A stretch of 43,144 nucleotides of DNA from contig JBFWMT010000018.1 in assembly GCA_050251415.1 (NCBI GenBank), forward strand, positions 1 through 43,144. The letters are read 5' to 3'. Numbering within the stretch: the first letter of the stretch is position 1; each line of letters opens with the position of its first letter. Below, one piece after another: positions 16,829 to 26,293 of this stretch. The notes under the pieces were generated by a model. It saw nothing but the letters and a program-made list of their open reading frames with translations, did not search any database and was not told the DNA's origin. A program made the position numbers and the translations under genes. The stretch is from UBA8514 sp050251415. Its GTDB lineage: Bacteria; Bacillota; Clostridia; Lachnospirales; Anaerotignaceae.

Positions 16829-18442
16829 ATGGCAATAGCATACCGATTGTTGCTGGTGGATGATGAAGAAGAAGTTCGCACAAGCATTATGCGTAAAATT
16901 GATTGGGAAAAAACCGGCTTTGCTGTTGTTGGAGATGCAGAAAATGGACAGGATGCACTGGAAAAAATAGACCTTCTTGAGCCTGATTTGGTACTTACAG
17001 ATATTCGTATGCCCTACATGGATGGACTTACTTTAGCCAAGCGTATTCGCCAGCTTAGGCCATCTATTAAAATTATAATATTTTCGGGATATGACGATTT
17101 TGAATATGCTAAAGAAGCAATCAAGCTGAACATAATTGAATATATTTTAAAGCCTGTTAATGCTGAAGAGTTGACAGAAATTTTGTTGCGGATAAAAAAC
17201 ACCCTTGATGATGAGGTGGCACAGCTTAGGGATGTACATGCTCTAAGAGAAAGTTTTGTAAAAAATCTACCTATACTGCGTGAAAATTTCTTAAACAACC
17301 TAATAAGAGGCTGTGTTAAAGAAACCCAGATACCCTTATTGCTTAAGGAATATAGACTGGATTTAGGAAATGCTGAGTATTGGGCAGTTGCACAGATAAA
17401 CATAGACCATACAGCGTCAAAAAATGATGAAAATCCTCTTGTTCAAGAGGAGGGCCTTATGCCGCTATCTGTTAAACGACTTTTGGATACCCATCTTGCA
17501 AGCTGCTGTAAATTTGCTAGTTTTCACAGGTCCTCAGGACTTTGTGCAGTTGTTGGTATGGAAAATTTAGATCAAATTTGCCAGATTATAACGGTGCTGA
17601 ACGAAGTTTGCCGTGAAAGCCGAAGAATATTGGAACAGACACTTACCATTGGAATAGGGCAACCCTGCGCTTCCCTTGCTGACATTGAAAAAAGCTATTG
17701 TGAAGCCCACGAAGCCTCGGGCTATCATACAATTGCAGGGGCTGGAGATGTTATATATATAGCCGATGTTGAGCCTGAAAACAATGCAACACTTCACTTA
17801 GACAGTAAGGCAGAGGCGGATTTAGTATCGGTAATAAAATTTGGCATACGTCAAAATATAATAAGCTGTGTGCAGGAAATAACTGGACGCATGAAAAATG
17901 TGCGCCTGCATGAAAGCCAACATCAAGCCTATATTATAAGTGTGCTTAACGTTCTTTTGCAGATTATTCAGCGATATGAACTAGATGAGCAGGAAATATT
18001 TGGACAAAAGGCGGATTATTATGAAATACTGCTTGCCATACGTGATGCTGATACTTTGGAAAAATGGCTTACGGAAACCAGCCTTAGAATAAGTGCAAAC
18101 CTTACCTGTGAACGGCAGGACAATACAAAAAACATGATTCGTGCTGCAAAAAAATATATCAGAGAAAACTATAGCAATTCAGAGTTTTCCCTTGAAATGA
18201 TTTGTAGTTATTTACACATAAGTACCACATATTTTTCAACGGTGTTTAAGCGTGAGGTGGGGGAAAGCTATACCAGCTATCTTACCCGCATACGCCTTGA
18301 AAAAGCTGCAGAGATGCTTAGCATTACACAAGAGAAAACATACATTATTGCAAAGGAAGTTGGATATGACGAGCCAAACTATTTTGGCTACGTATTCAAA
18401 AAGAAATACGGCGTTTCTCCTAATAAATATAGGGGAAAGTGA
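16829..18442 (+). CDS. YesN-type response regulator (REC plus AraC HTH)
   Basis: A 537-residue regulator. The N-terminal receiver domain has acidic pocket DDEEE (11-15) and phospho-acceptor D58 (LVLTDIRMP). The C-terminal 100 residues are a double helix-turn-helix AraC domain (SLEMICSYLHIS, then IAKEVGYDEPNYFGYVFKKKYG). A roughly 300-residue middle region is typical of YesN-type regulators. The partner histidine kinase starts 8 bases downstream. Because this set lies directly upstream of mglBAC-gal, the likely target is the mglB promoter. Confidence 0.93.
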   Translation: MAIAYRLLLVDDEEEVRTSIMRKIDWEKTGFAVVGDAENGQDALEKIDLLEPDLVLTDIRMPYMDGLTLAKRIRQLRPSIKIIIFSGYDDFEYAKEAIKLNIIEYILKPVNAEELTEILLRIKNTLDDEVAQLRDVHALRESFVKNLPILRENFLNNLIRGCVKETQIPLLLKEYRLDLGNAEYWAVAQINIDHTASKNDENPLVQEEGLMPLSVKRLLDTHLASCCKFASFHRSSGLCAVVGMENLDQICQIITVLNEVCRESRRILEQTLTIGIGQPCASLADIEKSYCEAHEASGYHTIAGAGDVIYIADVEPENNATLHLDSKAEADLVSVIKFGIRQNIISCVQEITGRMKNVRLHESQHQAYIISVLNVLLQIIQRYELDEQEIFGQKADYYEILLAIRDADTLEKWLTETSLRISANLTCERQDNTKNMIRAAKKYIRENYSNSEFSLEMICSYLHISTTYFSTVFKREVGESYTSYLTRIRLEKAAEMLSITQEKTYIIAKEVGYDEPNYFGYVFKKKYGVSPNKYRGK

Positions 18443-18450
18443 GGATATAA

Positions 18451-20262
18451 ATGGGTGAAGATAATTGGCTTGCACGTCTTAAGGCAAACTGGCAGAAGTA
18501 TTACAGAAAGCTTAGTTTAAGCCAAATAATTTGGATTTCTTTTACAGTAACAGCGTTTACAGCAACGCTGTTCATTGGGTTGTCTTATTATGGGCGGTTT
18601 TCGGGTCAGGTTCAGCAAACGATACGTGAAGAAAATCAAAGCTTGATTGAACAGGTAAGCAACAACTGTGCCACATATATCAGAAACATGATGAAGGTTT
18701 CTGATTCATTGTATTACAGTGTTATTAAAAAAACGGACCTTGCAGAAGGTTCTCTTTCAGAGTCTTTTCAATTGCTTTACGATACTAATAAGGAAAATAT
18801 TGAAAGCATTGCCTTGTTTTCTATGAGTGGTGAGCTTTTGGAAGCGGCACCGGCGGCAAAACTTCGTGATAATATGGATATTAAGAAACAGGAGTGGTAT
18901 AGCCTTGCGGTTGGAAGTAGAGAGAATGTGCATTTTGCAAGCCCTACGGTGGAGAATCTTTTTGCAACGGGAAGTACAGAATACACTTGGGTTGTGCCTA
19001 TGAGCCGTGCTGTGCAAATAACACGTAACAGCCATGTGCAATCGGGAGTTCTTGTTATAAATTTGCGTTACAGTGGTTTGCAGGATGTTTTCAGCAATGT
19101 ACTTCTTGGTGAAAATGCCTATATTTACCTTACAGACAGCGGAGGGGAAATTTTATACCACCCTATGCAACAATTCATAAGTGGAGGACAGGTTCAGGAA
19201 AATAATTTAAATACTGTAAGCCTGAGAGACGGCAATTATGTAGATACTCTAAGTGGACAAAAGAGGGATATTGCTATAAAAACTGTGGGATATACAGGGT
19301 GGAAAATAGTAGGCGTTATTCCACAGGGAAGCGTTACATTAAGCACATTTAAAAGCAATTTGTTTGTTGTATTTTTAATGCTATTCTTTCTTACAGCGTT
19401 GGTGGTTATAAATTCGTATATTTCAAAACGGGTTTCATACCCTATACTAAAGTTGGAGCAATCTGTAAAGGAATTGGAGGATGGCAATTGGAATATACCC
19501 ATACAGGCAACGGGGGTTTATGAGGTTCGGCATTTGGGTGTGGCCATAAGCAATATGGCGCTGCATATAAAGGAACTTATGCGTGATATCGTTAAAGAGC
19601 ATGAGGCAAAGCGAAAAAGTGAACTTACAGCATTGCAAAACCAAATAAATCCACATTTTTTGTACAATACACTAGATATTATAGTTTGGATGATTGAGAA
19701 CGAAAGGCAGGTAGAGGCGGTGCGTGTGGTTACGGCGCTTGCACGGTTTTTTCGTATAAGTTTAAGCCGAGGTGAAAATATAATAACGGTTGCGGACGAA
19801 ATTGAGCATGTAAGGAATTACCTTACGATACAGGAAATGCGGTTTAAAAATCGCTTTCACTATACCTTTAATGTGGACAGCGCTGTGGAAGAATTGGGCA
19901 CAATAAAGCTTATTTTACAGCCCATTGTGGAAAACTCAATCTATCACGCTATGGAGTTTATGGACGGAGATGGAGAAATAGAAATTAGGGCTTGGAAAGA
20001 GGACGGGAAGGTTAATTTTCTCGTAAGCGACAACGGCTGTGGCATGACTGAGGCAGAGGTGAAACGCCTGTTATATGGAGAACCTATTGTTTCGAAAAAA
20101 GGCTCAGGTGTTGGCGTTCGGAATGTGCAGGATAGGATTCAACTTTTGTTTGGTGAGGAGTACGGACTTTCAATAAAGTCAGAGCCTGATGAGGGTACAG
20201 AGGTGATTATAAATATGCCTGCGGTGGATTATAGCGACCTTGTAAAAAGGGGGCTGGAATAG
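18451..20262 (+). CDS. YesM/LytS-type sensor histidine kinase
   Basis: A 603-residue membrane kinase. A first membrane helix (about 25-46) is followed by a Cache-like extracellular domain of about 240 residues, a second helix (about 300-322) and a HAMP linker. The His_kinase domain has phospho-acceptor H402 in NQINPHFLYN, and the HATPase domain has the N-box IVENSIYHA and G-box DNGCGM. The gene ends in TAG immediately followed by the ATG of a binding-protein homologue, so the two are coupled. By analogy with the XylFII-LytS sensors of Clostridium, the kinase may be driven by a sugar-loaded binding protein. Confidence 0.92.
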   Translation: MGEDNWLARLKANWQKYYRKLSLSQIIWISFTVTAFTATLFIGLSYYGRFSGQVQQTIREENQSLIEQVSNNCATYIRNMMKVSDSLYYSVIKKTDLAEGSLSESFQLLYDTNKENIESIALFSMSGELLEAAPAAKLRDNMDIKKQEWYSLAVGSRENVHFASPTVENLFATGSTEYTWVVPMSRAVQITRNSHVQSGVLVINLRYSGLQDVFSNVLLGENAYIYLTDSGGEILYHPMQQFISGGQVQENNLNTVSLRDGNYVDTLSGQKRDIAIKTVGYTGWKIVGVIPQGSVTLSTFKSNLFVVFLMLFFLTALVVINSYISKRVSYPILKLEQSVKELEDGNWNIPIQATGVYEVRHLGVAISNMALHIKELMRDIVKEHEAKRKSELTALQNQINPHFLYNTLDIIVWMIENERQVEAVRVVTALARFFRISLSRGENIITVADEIEHVRNYLTIQEMRFKNRFHYTFNVDSAVEELGTIKLILQPIVENSIYHAMEFMDGDGEIEIRAWKEDGKVNFLVSDNGCGMTEAEVKRLLYGEPIVSKKGSGVGVRNVQDRIQLLFGEEYGLSIKSEPDEGTEVIINMPAVDYSDLVKRGLE

Positions 20263-21219
20263 ATGAGTAAAAGAGGTATATTTTGGCTTGTTGCAATTGC
20301 AAGTATGCTTGTAATGCTGTTTTTAGCTTCATCAACAGATTGGCTTATTACGGAAAAGGCAGTGGAAATACATCAGGTGTCTGTGTTGGTAGATGCTGAG
20401 GATGACGACGGATGGGGCAACTTTAAAATGGGATTGGAACAGGCGTCACTGCACCAAAATGCAGACCTAAGCTTTATAACATTGTATGATGAAAAAGCGC
20501 CTGAACAGCAGGGTAAGCTCCTTTTAAGAGAGGTTAATAGTGGCGCCCAAGGGATTATATTATTGGCAGAGAATGCAGCCAACATGGAAAGAATGCTGGG
20601 GGATGTACCTGTAAATGTGCCAGTAGCTATATATGGTTCGACTGTGGATTCACCAAGGGTTAAGGCTGTACTTTGCCCAAGTTGGGTTAGTATGGCAAGG
20701 GATTTAGCAAAGGTGATAACGGAGGAAAATGGAACTAAATTAAAGGTTACCATTGTAACCACCACAAAAAATCGAACGAATGTGGAAACAATGAAAAACA
20801 CAATGTTACAGACTATTACACAGTCTGGGGCAGAGGTTGGTTTAGTTCAATTACAAAGCCTTGATGATGCGCAGACACTGGTAGAGGGGCTTATTGCACA
20901 GGGTGGAAATATTGTGGTTACACCTGAACTTAATACCCTTGAGGCTTTGGCACAGAGTATTGGCGCACAGGCAGACAGTTTGCCCATTTACGGGGTTGGT
21001 TGGAGCGGAAGTATATGGCATGCAGTAGAAAATGGTGACATAAAGGCAACTGTTGCCTGCAATGACTATAACGGAGGATATTTGGCATTACAGGCACTTA
21101 CTCAAATGCTTGATGGTACCGCAGGTAGTGAGGAAAGCCGTGAAATACCCTATGCAGTGGTGAACAAAGAAAATTTGTATAGCGATGAAATTGAAACAAT
21201 GTTGTTTCCAATTTGGTAG
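20263..21219 (+). CDS. Membrane-anchored periplasmic-binding-protein homologue (sensor component)
   Basis: A 318-residue protein with an N-terminal uncleaved-looking helix (about 5-24) and no lipobox. A type I periplasmic-binding-protein fold of the Peripla_BP_4 kind follows, for example VSVLVDAEDDDGWGNF at the first strand and IYGVGWSGS near 246. It starts directly after the kinase stop. It lacks the calcium loop and the FFNREP signature of MglB. Position and anchor suggest an accessory sensor for the two-component pair rather than an ABC-transport receptor. The ligand is unknown. Confidence 0.8.
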   Translation: MSKRGIFWLVAIASMLVMLFLASSTDWLITEKAVEIHQVSVLVDAEDDDGWGNFKMGLEQASLHQNADLSFITLYDEKAPEQQGKLLLREVNSGAQGIILLAENAANMERMLGDVPVNVPVAIYGSTVDSPRVKAVLCPSWVSMARDLAKVITEENGTKLKVTIVTTTKNRTNVETMKNTMLQTITQSGAEVGLVQLQSLDDAQTLVEGLIAQGGNIVVTPELNTLEALAQSIGAQADSLPIYGVGWSGSIWHAVENGDIKATVACNDYNGGYLALQALTQMLDGTAGSEESREIPYAVVNKENLYSDEIETMLFPIW

Positions 21220-21244
21220 TATTTATCTAAAAGCGGGTGAACTT

Positions 21245-22273
21245 ATGGCGGATTTCAAAATTATAAATAAGCGAATGCCACTAATTGTGTTGTTAGCGGC
21301 AGTTATTTGCGCTGTTGCAGTAGGTACGGGCTTTCGTAAAAGTACAGCTCAGCAGAAAAAGAGTATTAAAATAGGTGTATCCATATACAAAAGCAATGAT
21401 ACATTTGTGAATACAATGATGGAAGCTATGGAGGCAAAGGCAAAAAAATTCGAAATTGAAACAGGAATTAAGGTAAGCCTTGATGTCTCCAGTGCAAAGG
21501 AAAACCAAAGAACTCAAAACGAGCAAATAAAACGCTACATATCCCTTGATTATGATGTTATATGTGTAAATTTGGTGGATCGCACAAATGCTTCGGCTGT
21601 TATTGAAGCCGCAATGGATAAAAATATTCCTATCGTATTTTTTAACAGGGAGCCTGTTGCAGAGGATATTTTTAGATGGGAAAATATTTATTATGTTGGA
21701 ACTGATGCAAAGTCTACAGCAGTTTTGCAGGGGCAAATACTTATAGATGCTTATAAGAAAAACCCTGAAACCCTAGACAAAAACGGCGATGGAAAATTAC
21801 AATATGTGATGCTTGAGGGAGAAATGGGTCATCAGGATTCAATAATACGTACAGAGTGGTCGGTGCAGACCCTTACGGACTATGGCATACCTATGGAAAA
21901 AATAGAAAGTGCAGCAGCAAACTGGGAACGAAGCCAAGGGGCGGCATTGATGGAACAATGGATAAATACTTATGGCAAGGAAATAGAGGTGGTGCTGTGT
22001 AATAACGATGACATGGCACTAGGTGCGGCAGATGCCCTTACTAAGGCAAATATAACCGATATTGCGGTAGTTGGAATTGATGCCACACAGGCAGGAGTTA
22101 AAGCTGTGGAGGAAGGAAACCTTTTGGGCACGGTGGACTGCAATGCGCAAAAACAGGGAGAAACTATTTTTGATATTTCGGCAGGTATTTGGTCTGATGG
22201 GAATGTACCAAGTAATGTGATGATAGAAAATAATAGGTACGTTCGTGCGCCTTTAACCAAGGTTACGCAGTAA
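21245..22273 (+). CDS. Membrane-anchored MglB paralogue, probable galactose sensor
   Basis: About 342 residues. I chose ATG 21245 with GGGTGA before it; an in-frame ATG at 21185 lies inside the previous gene. An N-terminal helix (about 10-28) without lipobox anchors the protein. The rest aligns by eye along its length with MglB: VSIYKSNDTF, FFNREP, a calcium loop DKNGDGKLQ, and GHQD...R. In the last motif the His, Asp and Arg that contact sugar in E. coli MglB are all kept. Being joined to a kinase and regulator, and followed by the transporter, it most likely reports extracellular galactose or a related hexose. Confidence 0.83.
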   Translation: MADFKIINKRMPLIVLLAAVICAVAVGTGFRKSTAQQKKSIKIGVSIYKSNDTFVNTMMEAMEAKAKKFEIETGIKVSLDVSSAKENQRTQNEQIKRYISLDYDVICVNLVDRTNASAVIEAAMDKNIPIVFFNREPVAEDIFRWENIYYVGTDAKSTAVLQGQILIDAYKKNPETLDKNGDGKLQYVMLEGEMGHQDSIIRTEWSVQTLTDYGIPMEKIESAAANWERSQGAALMEQWINTYGKEIEVVLCNNDDMALGAADALTKANITDIAVVGIDATQAGVKAVEEGNLLGTVDCNAQKQGETIFDISAGIWSDGNVPSNVMIENNRYVRAPLTKVTQ

Positions 22274-22290
22274 AAAAATTATGCAATATG

Positions 22291-22372
22291 TATAGTTTTT
22301 TTGCAAAAATACTATAAAGTTGGACATAACGTAGGGAAATATCGAATAATTTTTATAGTGTATTGAAAAATA
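22291..22372. promoter_or_regulatory. Candidate regulator sites upstream of mglB
   Basis: TATAGT begins related elements at 22291 and 22354, each followed by a TTG and an AAAAATA block. The spacing is 63 bases, six helical turns. The first copy is also a near-perfect 26-base dyad (22291-22316). The second ends a few bases before the -35 region, as activating AraC-type sites do. This is inference. Confidence 0.4.
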
Positions 22373-22396
22373 TCTTATTTTTTTTCTGCCGCTAGC

Positions 22397-22405
22397 TGAT
22401 ATAAT
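22397..22405 (+). promoter_or_regulatory. Extended -10 promoter of mgl-gal operon
   Basis: TGATATAAT is an extended -10 element. The -35 region is poor (ATTTTT at about 22377), which fits a promoter that needs an activator. Start near 22412, leader about 120 bases. Confidence 0.7.
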
Positions 22406-22464
22406 GTAAATATAGCAATTAAATAGAAAACGTGAATTGAGGGAAAATATTTTACGCTTTCTAA

Positions 22465-22496
22465 GGAAACACTGACTACATTAAACCGGTGTTTCC
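22465..22496 (+). other. Stem-loop in mglB leader
   Basis: GGAAACAC (22465-22472) pairs perfectly with GTGTTTCC (22489-22496) around a 16-base loop. An A-run follows, not a U-run, so it is more likely an mRNA-stabilising element than a terminator. Confidence 0.55.
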
Positions 22497-22532
22497 AAAA
22501 AAACAAGGAGAATAAAAGGAGGAATTACATTT

Positions 22533-23585
22533 ATGAAAAAGAAAGTTTTAGCAACGGTTTTAGCAGCAATGATGGTGCTTTCACTTGCAGCTTGCACAGG
22601 TGGTTCAAAACCAGCTTCTTCAGCACCAGCAGCAGAAGCGCCAGCAGCAGAGGCTACAGCAGAAACACCAACAGTAGGCGTACTTATTTACAAATATGAT
22701 GATACATATATTTCTACTGTACGTAATGCATTACAAACAGCATTAGATGGTAAAGCTGAGGTTATTATGCAAGACGGTAAGGGTGACCAGGCTACACAGA
22801 ATGACCAGCTTGACGTTTTAATTGAAAAAGGCGTTAATGTTCTTTGTGTTAATATGGTAGATGCCAAAGCAGCTTCAGGCGTTGTAGAAAAAGCGAAAGC
22901 AGCAGGTATTCCTACAGTATTCTTTAACAGAGAGCCTGATGCAGAAGTAGTAAAATCCTATGATAAAGCAGTATTTATTGGCACAAATGCAGCAGATGCT
23001 GGTAAAATGCAGGGCGATATTGTTAAGGACCTTTTTGATGCAAATCCAGCGTACGATATTAATGGCGATGGCAAAGTACAGTATGTTATGTTCCAGGGTG
23101 AACCTGACAATCCAGAAGCCATTGCACGTACAAAATATAGTGTAGACAAAGCTGTTGAAAACGGCGTACAGATGGAGCAGGTTGGTGAAATTCAGGTTTG
23201 TAACTGGGATACAGAACTGGCTCAGAAAGCTATGGAAGCTATCCTTGCAGCAAACGAAGGAAAAATTGAATTAGTACTTGCAAACAATGATGGTATGGCA
23301 ATTGGTTGTATTGCAGCACTTACAAACATTGGCTACAATGTTGAAGGCGGCGACAAATTTGTACCTGTAGTTGGTGTTGATGCTACAGATGCAGCTGTAG
23401 ACGCCATTGCAAAAGGCACAATGAGCGCAACTGTTCTTCAGGACGGTGAAGCTATGGGTAATGCAATTGCTGATGTTGCACTGAATGCTGCTTCAGGTGC
23501 GGACTTCCTTGAAGGCACAAGCTATGAGTTTGATGAATCAGGCGTTGCAGTACGTATTCCTTATGCACCTTACACAGGTAAATAA
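22533..23585 (+). CDS. mglB: Galactose/hexose ABC transporter binding lipoprotein
   Basis: The 350-residue receptor delivers sugar to MglAC. The lipobox is SLAAC with lipid Cys 21, then a PAAEA-rich linker like that of the TAXI receptor. MglB features are YKYDDTY at the first strand, FFNREP, a calcium loop DINGDGKVQ, NWDTE and NNDGMA. Compared with E. coli MglB as I recall it, several sugar contacts differ: His152 to Asn and Asp154 to Glu (GEPDNPEAIART), Asn256 to Gln (TVLQD). Arg158, Trp183, Asn211 and Asp236 are kept. Specificity may therefore not be plain galactose. It has a strong GGAGG site and is followed by a hairpin. Confidence 0.92.
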   Translation: MKKKVLATVLAAMMVLSLAACTGGSKPASSAPAAEAPAAEATAETPTVGVLIYKYDDTYISTVRNALQTALDGKAEVIMQDGKGDQATQNDQLDVLIEKGVNVLCVNMVDAKAASGVVEKAKAAGIPTVFFNREPDAEVVKSYDKAVFIGTNAADAGKMQGDIVKDLFDANPAYDINGDGKVQYVMFQGEPDNPEAIARTKYSVDKAVENGVQMEQVGEIQVCNWDTELAQKAMEAILAANEGKIELVLANNDGMAIGCIAALTNIGYNVEGGDKFVPVVGVDATDAAVDAIAKGTMSATVLQDGEAMGNAIADVALNAASGADFLEGTSYEFDESGVAVRIPYAPYTGK

Positions 23586-23612
23586 CACAATATAAAAACA
23601 AGCTAATGCGGG

Positions 23613-23641
23613 TCGCACAGTGGGATTATTCCGCTGTGCGA
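23613..23641 (+). other. Stem-loop after mglB
   Basis: An 11-pair stem (23613-23623 with 23631-23641, one G-U) with a 7-base loop and a weak T tract. It probably protects the receptor mRNA and limits readthrough into mglA. Confidence 0.65.
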
Positions 23642-23675
23642 TTTGTAATAACCGGAAGTGTGGTGAAATTGTCAT

Positions 23676-25172
23676 ATGGCAGATACTTATTTATTGGAAA
23701 TGAACGATATTGAAAAGCAGTTCCCAGGGGTTAAGGCATTAGACCACGCCAAGCTAAAGCTTCGTGCTGGAACCGTACATGCCCTTATGGGTGAGAACGG
23801 TGCAGGCAAGTCCACACTGATGAAATGCCTGTTTGGCATTTACAAGGCAGATGCAGGGCAAATTATCATTAATGGCAAGGAACCAAATTTTACAGGACCG
23901 AAAAATGCCTTGGATAACGGCGTTGCAATGGTGCATCAAGAACTTAACCAAGTTCTAAAACGCAGCGTTATGGAAAACATCTGGCTTGGACGTTTTCCTA
24001 AAAGATACGGACTTATAGACCATAAATTAATGTTTGATAAAACAAAAGAAGTATTTGATGAGCTTGATATTCCTGTGGACCCACGTACAATGATAGGAAA
24101 ATTAAGCGTTTCTCAGCGCCAAATGGTGGAAATTGCTAAAGCAGTTTCCTATAACGCAAAAATATTAGTGTTAGACGAGCCTACCTCATCTCTTACACAG
24201 GAGGAGGTTGAGCATTTATTTGTTATTATAAATAAACTGCGTGACCGTGGTGTTGCCATGGTTTACATAAGTCATAAAATGGAAGAAATTCTTCGTATTT
24301 CAAACGAAGTTACAATAATGCGTGACGGACAGTGGATTGCTACTGAAAAAGCCGCAGACTTAACTACAGATAAAATTATTAAACTTATGGTAGGGCGAGA
24401 CCTAACCGAGAGGTTTCCGCCAAAAACCAATGTACCTGGAGATGTAGTAATGGATGTTAAAAATCTTACAGGTAAATATATGCCTAGCTGTAAGGATGTA
24501 AACTTTCAGCTTAGAAAAGGCGAAATTTTAGGCGTTGCTGGTTTGGTAGGCAGCCGAAGAACTGAACTTTTAGAAACTATTTTTGGCATTGCCCACCACG
24601 AGAGTGGTGAAATTATTAAAGATGGCAAGGTTGTAAACAATAAAGACAGCCGTGCAGCCATTAAAAATGGGTTTGCCATGCTTACAGAAGAAAGACGTGC
24701 AACAGGTATATTTAGTGGCATGAGCATCACATTCAACTCGGTAATTGCCAATATAGAAAAATATAAAACAACAGGTCTATTATCTAATAGAAGAATGAGT
24801 GCCGACACAAAATGGGTGATAGACAGCATGCGTGTTAAAACCCCTTCACAGCGCACAGCAATACGCTCACTTTCAGGCGGAAATCAGCAAAAGGTTATTT
24901 TAGGCAGATGGCTACTTACAAAGCCGGATATTTTGCTTTTGGATGAGCCAACAAGAGGTATTGACGTTGGTGCGAAGTACGAAATTTATCAGCTTATTAT
25001 AAACCTTGCAAATGAAGGAAAAAGCGTTATTGTGGTTTCATCTGAAATGCCTGAACTTTTAGGTATTTGTGACCGAATTATGGTTATGAGCAATGGACAT
25101 CTATCTGGGATACTTGATATTAAGGATGCCACGCAGGAAGAGATAATGCGTTTGGCAGCGCAGTATATTTAA
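23676..25172 (+). CDS. mglA: Sugar ABC transporter ATPase (two ATPase domains)
   Basis: A 498-residue ATPase, the usual size for MglA/RbsA. The first domain has Walker A GENGAGKST (39-47), signature LSVSQRQ and Walker B ILVLDEPTSSL. The second has the degenerate Walker A typical of the family (GLVGSRRTE), signature LSGGNQQKV and Walker B ILLLDEPTRGID. It energises uptake of the sugar bound by MglB through MglC, at the inner face of the membrane. ATG 23676 has only a weak GGTG site, as expected for a subunit made below the receptor level. Confidence 0.95.
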   Translation: MADTYLLEMNDIEKQFPGVKALDHAKLKLRAGTVHALMGENGAGKSTLMKCLFGIYKADAGQIIINGKEPNFTGPKNALDNGVAMVHQELNQVLKRSVMENIWLGRFPKRYGLIDHKLMFDKTKEVFDELDIPVDPRTMIGKLSVSQRQMVEIAKAVSYNAKILVLDEPTSSLTQEEVEHLFVIINKLRDRGVAMVYISHKMEEILRISNEVTIMRDGQWIATEKAADLTTDKIIKLMVGRDLTERFPPKTNVPGDVVMDVKNLTGKYMPSCKDVNFQLRKGEILGVAGLVGSRRTELLETIFGIAHHESGEIIKDGKVVNNKDSRAAIKNGFAMLTEERRATGIFSGMSITFNSVIANIEKYKTTGLLSNRRMSADTKWVIDSMRVKTPSQRTAIRSLSGGNQQKVILGRWLLTKPDILLLDEPTRGIDVGAKYEIYQLIINLANEGKSVIVVSSEMPELLGICDRIMVMSNGHLSGILDIKDATQEEIMRLAAQYI

Positions 25173-25202
25173 GCAAGGTTGCCAAATTAAAGGAGGTACA
25201 AC

Positions 25203-26222
25203 ATGGAGGAAATCAAAAAAACAAACGGTAGAAATTGGCAAGAATTTTTGCTGGATTATGCTCTGTATTTCATATTGGGATTGATGATTATTGGCGTTGT
25301 TATTGCAGACCATTCCTTTTTATCCGTTAACAATATGTTGAAAATTTTGGCGCAAGCCTCAACCCGTGGTATACTTGCACTTGGTGTTGCAGGCATGATT
25401 GTTTTGGCAGGTACAGACCTTTCAGCGGGACGTATACTTGGCTGTGGAGCGGCTGTTTCGGCTTCACTGTTGCAAAGTGTTACATATGCATCACGTATGT
25501 ATCCAAATATTACAGAGCCTATTAATATGTTTATTCCACTAATTTTATCAATTTTAGTATGTACATTTTTTTGTGCAATTAACGGTTTTGGTGTGGCAAA
25601 GCTTCATATGCATGCATTCATTATTTCCCTTGGTACACAGCTTATTGCTTATGGCGTTCTGTGTTTATACATTGATAGCCAAAAAGGTGGTGCACAGCCT
25701 ATTGCCAGCCTTGATTCAAGATATATAGAACTGGTAAACGGCAAAATAGGTGGCTTTTTCCCATACCTTATAATATATCTAGCTATTTGTGCCGCAATTA
25801 TGTGGGTAGTTTGGAACAAAACCACATTGGGTAAAAATATGTTTGCCATTGGCGGTAATAAAGAGGCGGCGGCAGTTTCTGGTGTTAACGTAGCAAAAAA
25901 TATTATGGGTGTTTACATTGTGGCTGGAATTCTTTACGGTATTGCTTCTTTTCTTGAGGCAGGGCGTGTTCAGTCAGTAACAACATCTACAGGCCTTAAT
26001 TACGATTTGGACGCAATTTCTGGTTGTGTTATTGGTGGTGTGTCATTCTCGGGTGGTGTTGGTACAGTACCAGGGATACTGATAGGTGTAATAATTTTGC
26101 AGGTTATTAACTATAGTCTTTACTACCTCGGTGTAAATCCTTATTTCCAATTTATAATTAAAGGGTTGATTATTATACTTGCCGTAGCAATTGATGTACG
26201 TAAGTATATAGCTAAAAAGTAA
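25203..26222 (+). CDS. mglC: Sugar ABC transporter permease
   Basis: A 339-residue integral membrane protein with about 8-10 hydrophobic helices. Family motifs are LALGVAGMIVLAGTDLSAGR near residue 60 and ISGCVIGGVSFSGGVGTV near 270. AAAGGAGG precedes ATG. It forms the channel with MglA. Confidence 0.95.
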   Translation: MEEIKKTNGRNWQEFLLDYALYFILGLMIIGVVIADHSFLSVNNMLKILAQASTRGILALGVAGMIVLAGTDLSAGRILGCGAAVSASLLQSVTYASRMYPNITEPINMFIPLILSILVCTFFCAINGFGVAKLHMHAFIISLGTQLIAYGVLCLYIDSQKGGAQPIASLDSRYIELVNGKIGGFFPYLIIYLAICAAIMWVVWNKTTLGKNMFAIGGNKEAAAVSGVNVAKNIMGVYIVAGILYGIASFLEAGRVQSVTTSTGLNYDLDAISGCVIGGVSFSGGVGTVPGILIGVIILQVINYSLYYLGVNPYFQFIIKGLIIILAVAIDVRKYIAKK

Positions 26223-26237
26223 ATATAAATAATACTA

Positions 26238-26267
26238 AGTTCCTCTGGCCGTTTGGTTAGGGGAACT
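26238..26267 (+). other. Stem-loop between mglC and the small ORF
   Basis: A 13-pair stem (26238-26250 with 26255-26267, three G-U) capped by GTTT. No T-run follows. It separates the transporter genes from the metabolic genes and could attenuate or mark a processing site. Confidence 0.6.
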
Positions 26268-26293
26268 GTTGTACTTACAAAGGAGTTAAATTT

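Noticed and set aside
22425..22465. Catabolite-control (cre) sites in the mglB leader
   Set aside because: The segments around AAAACGTG and TTACGCTT match the cre consensus too poorly on both sides of CG.
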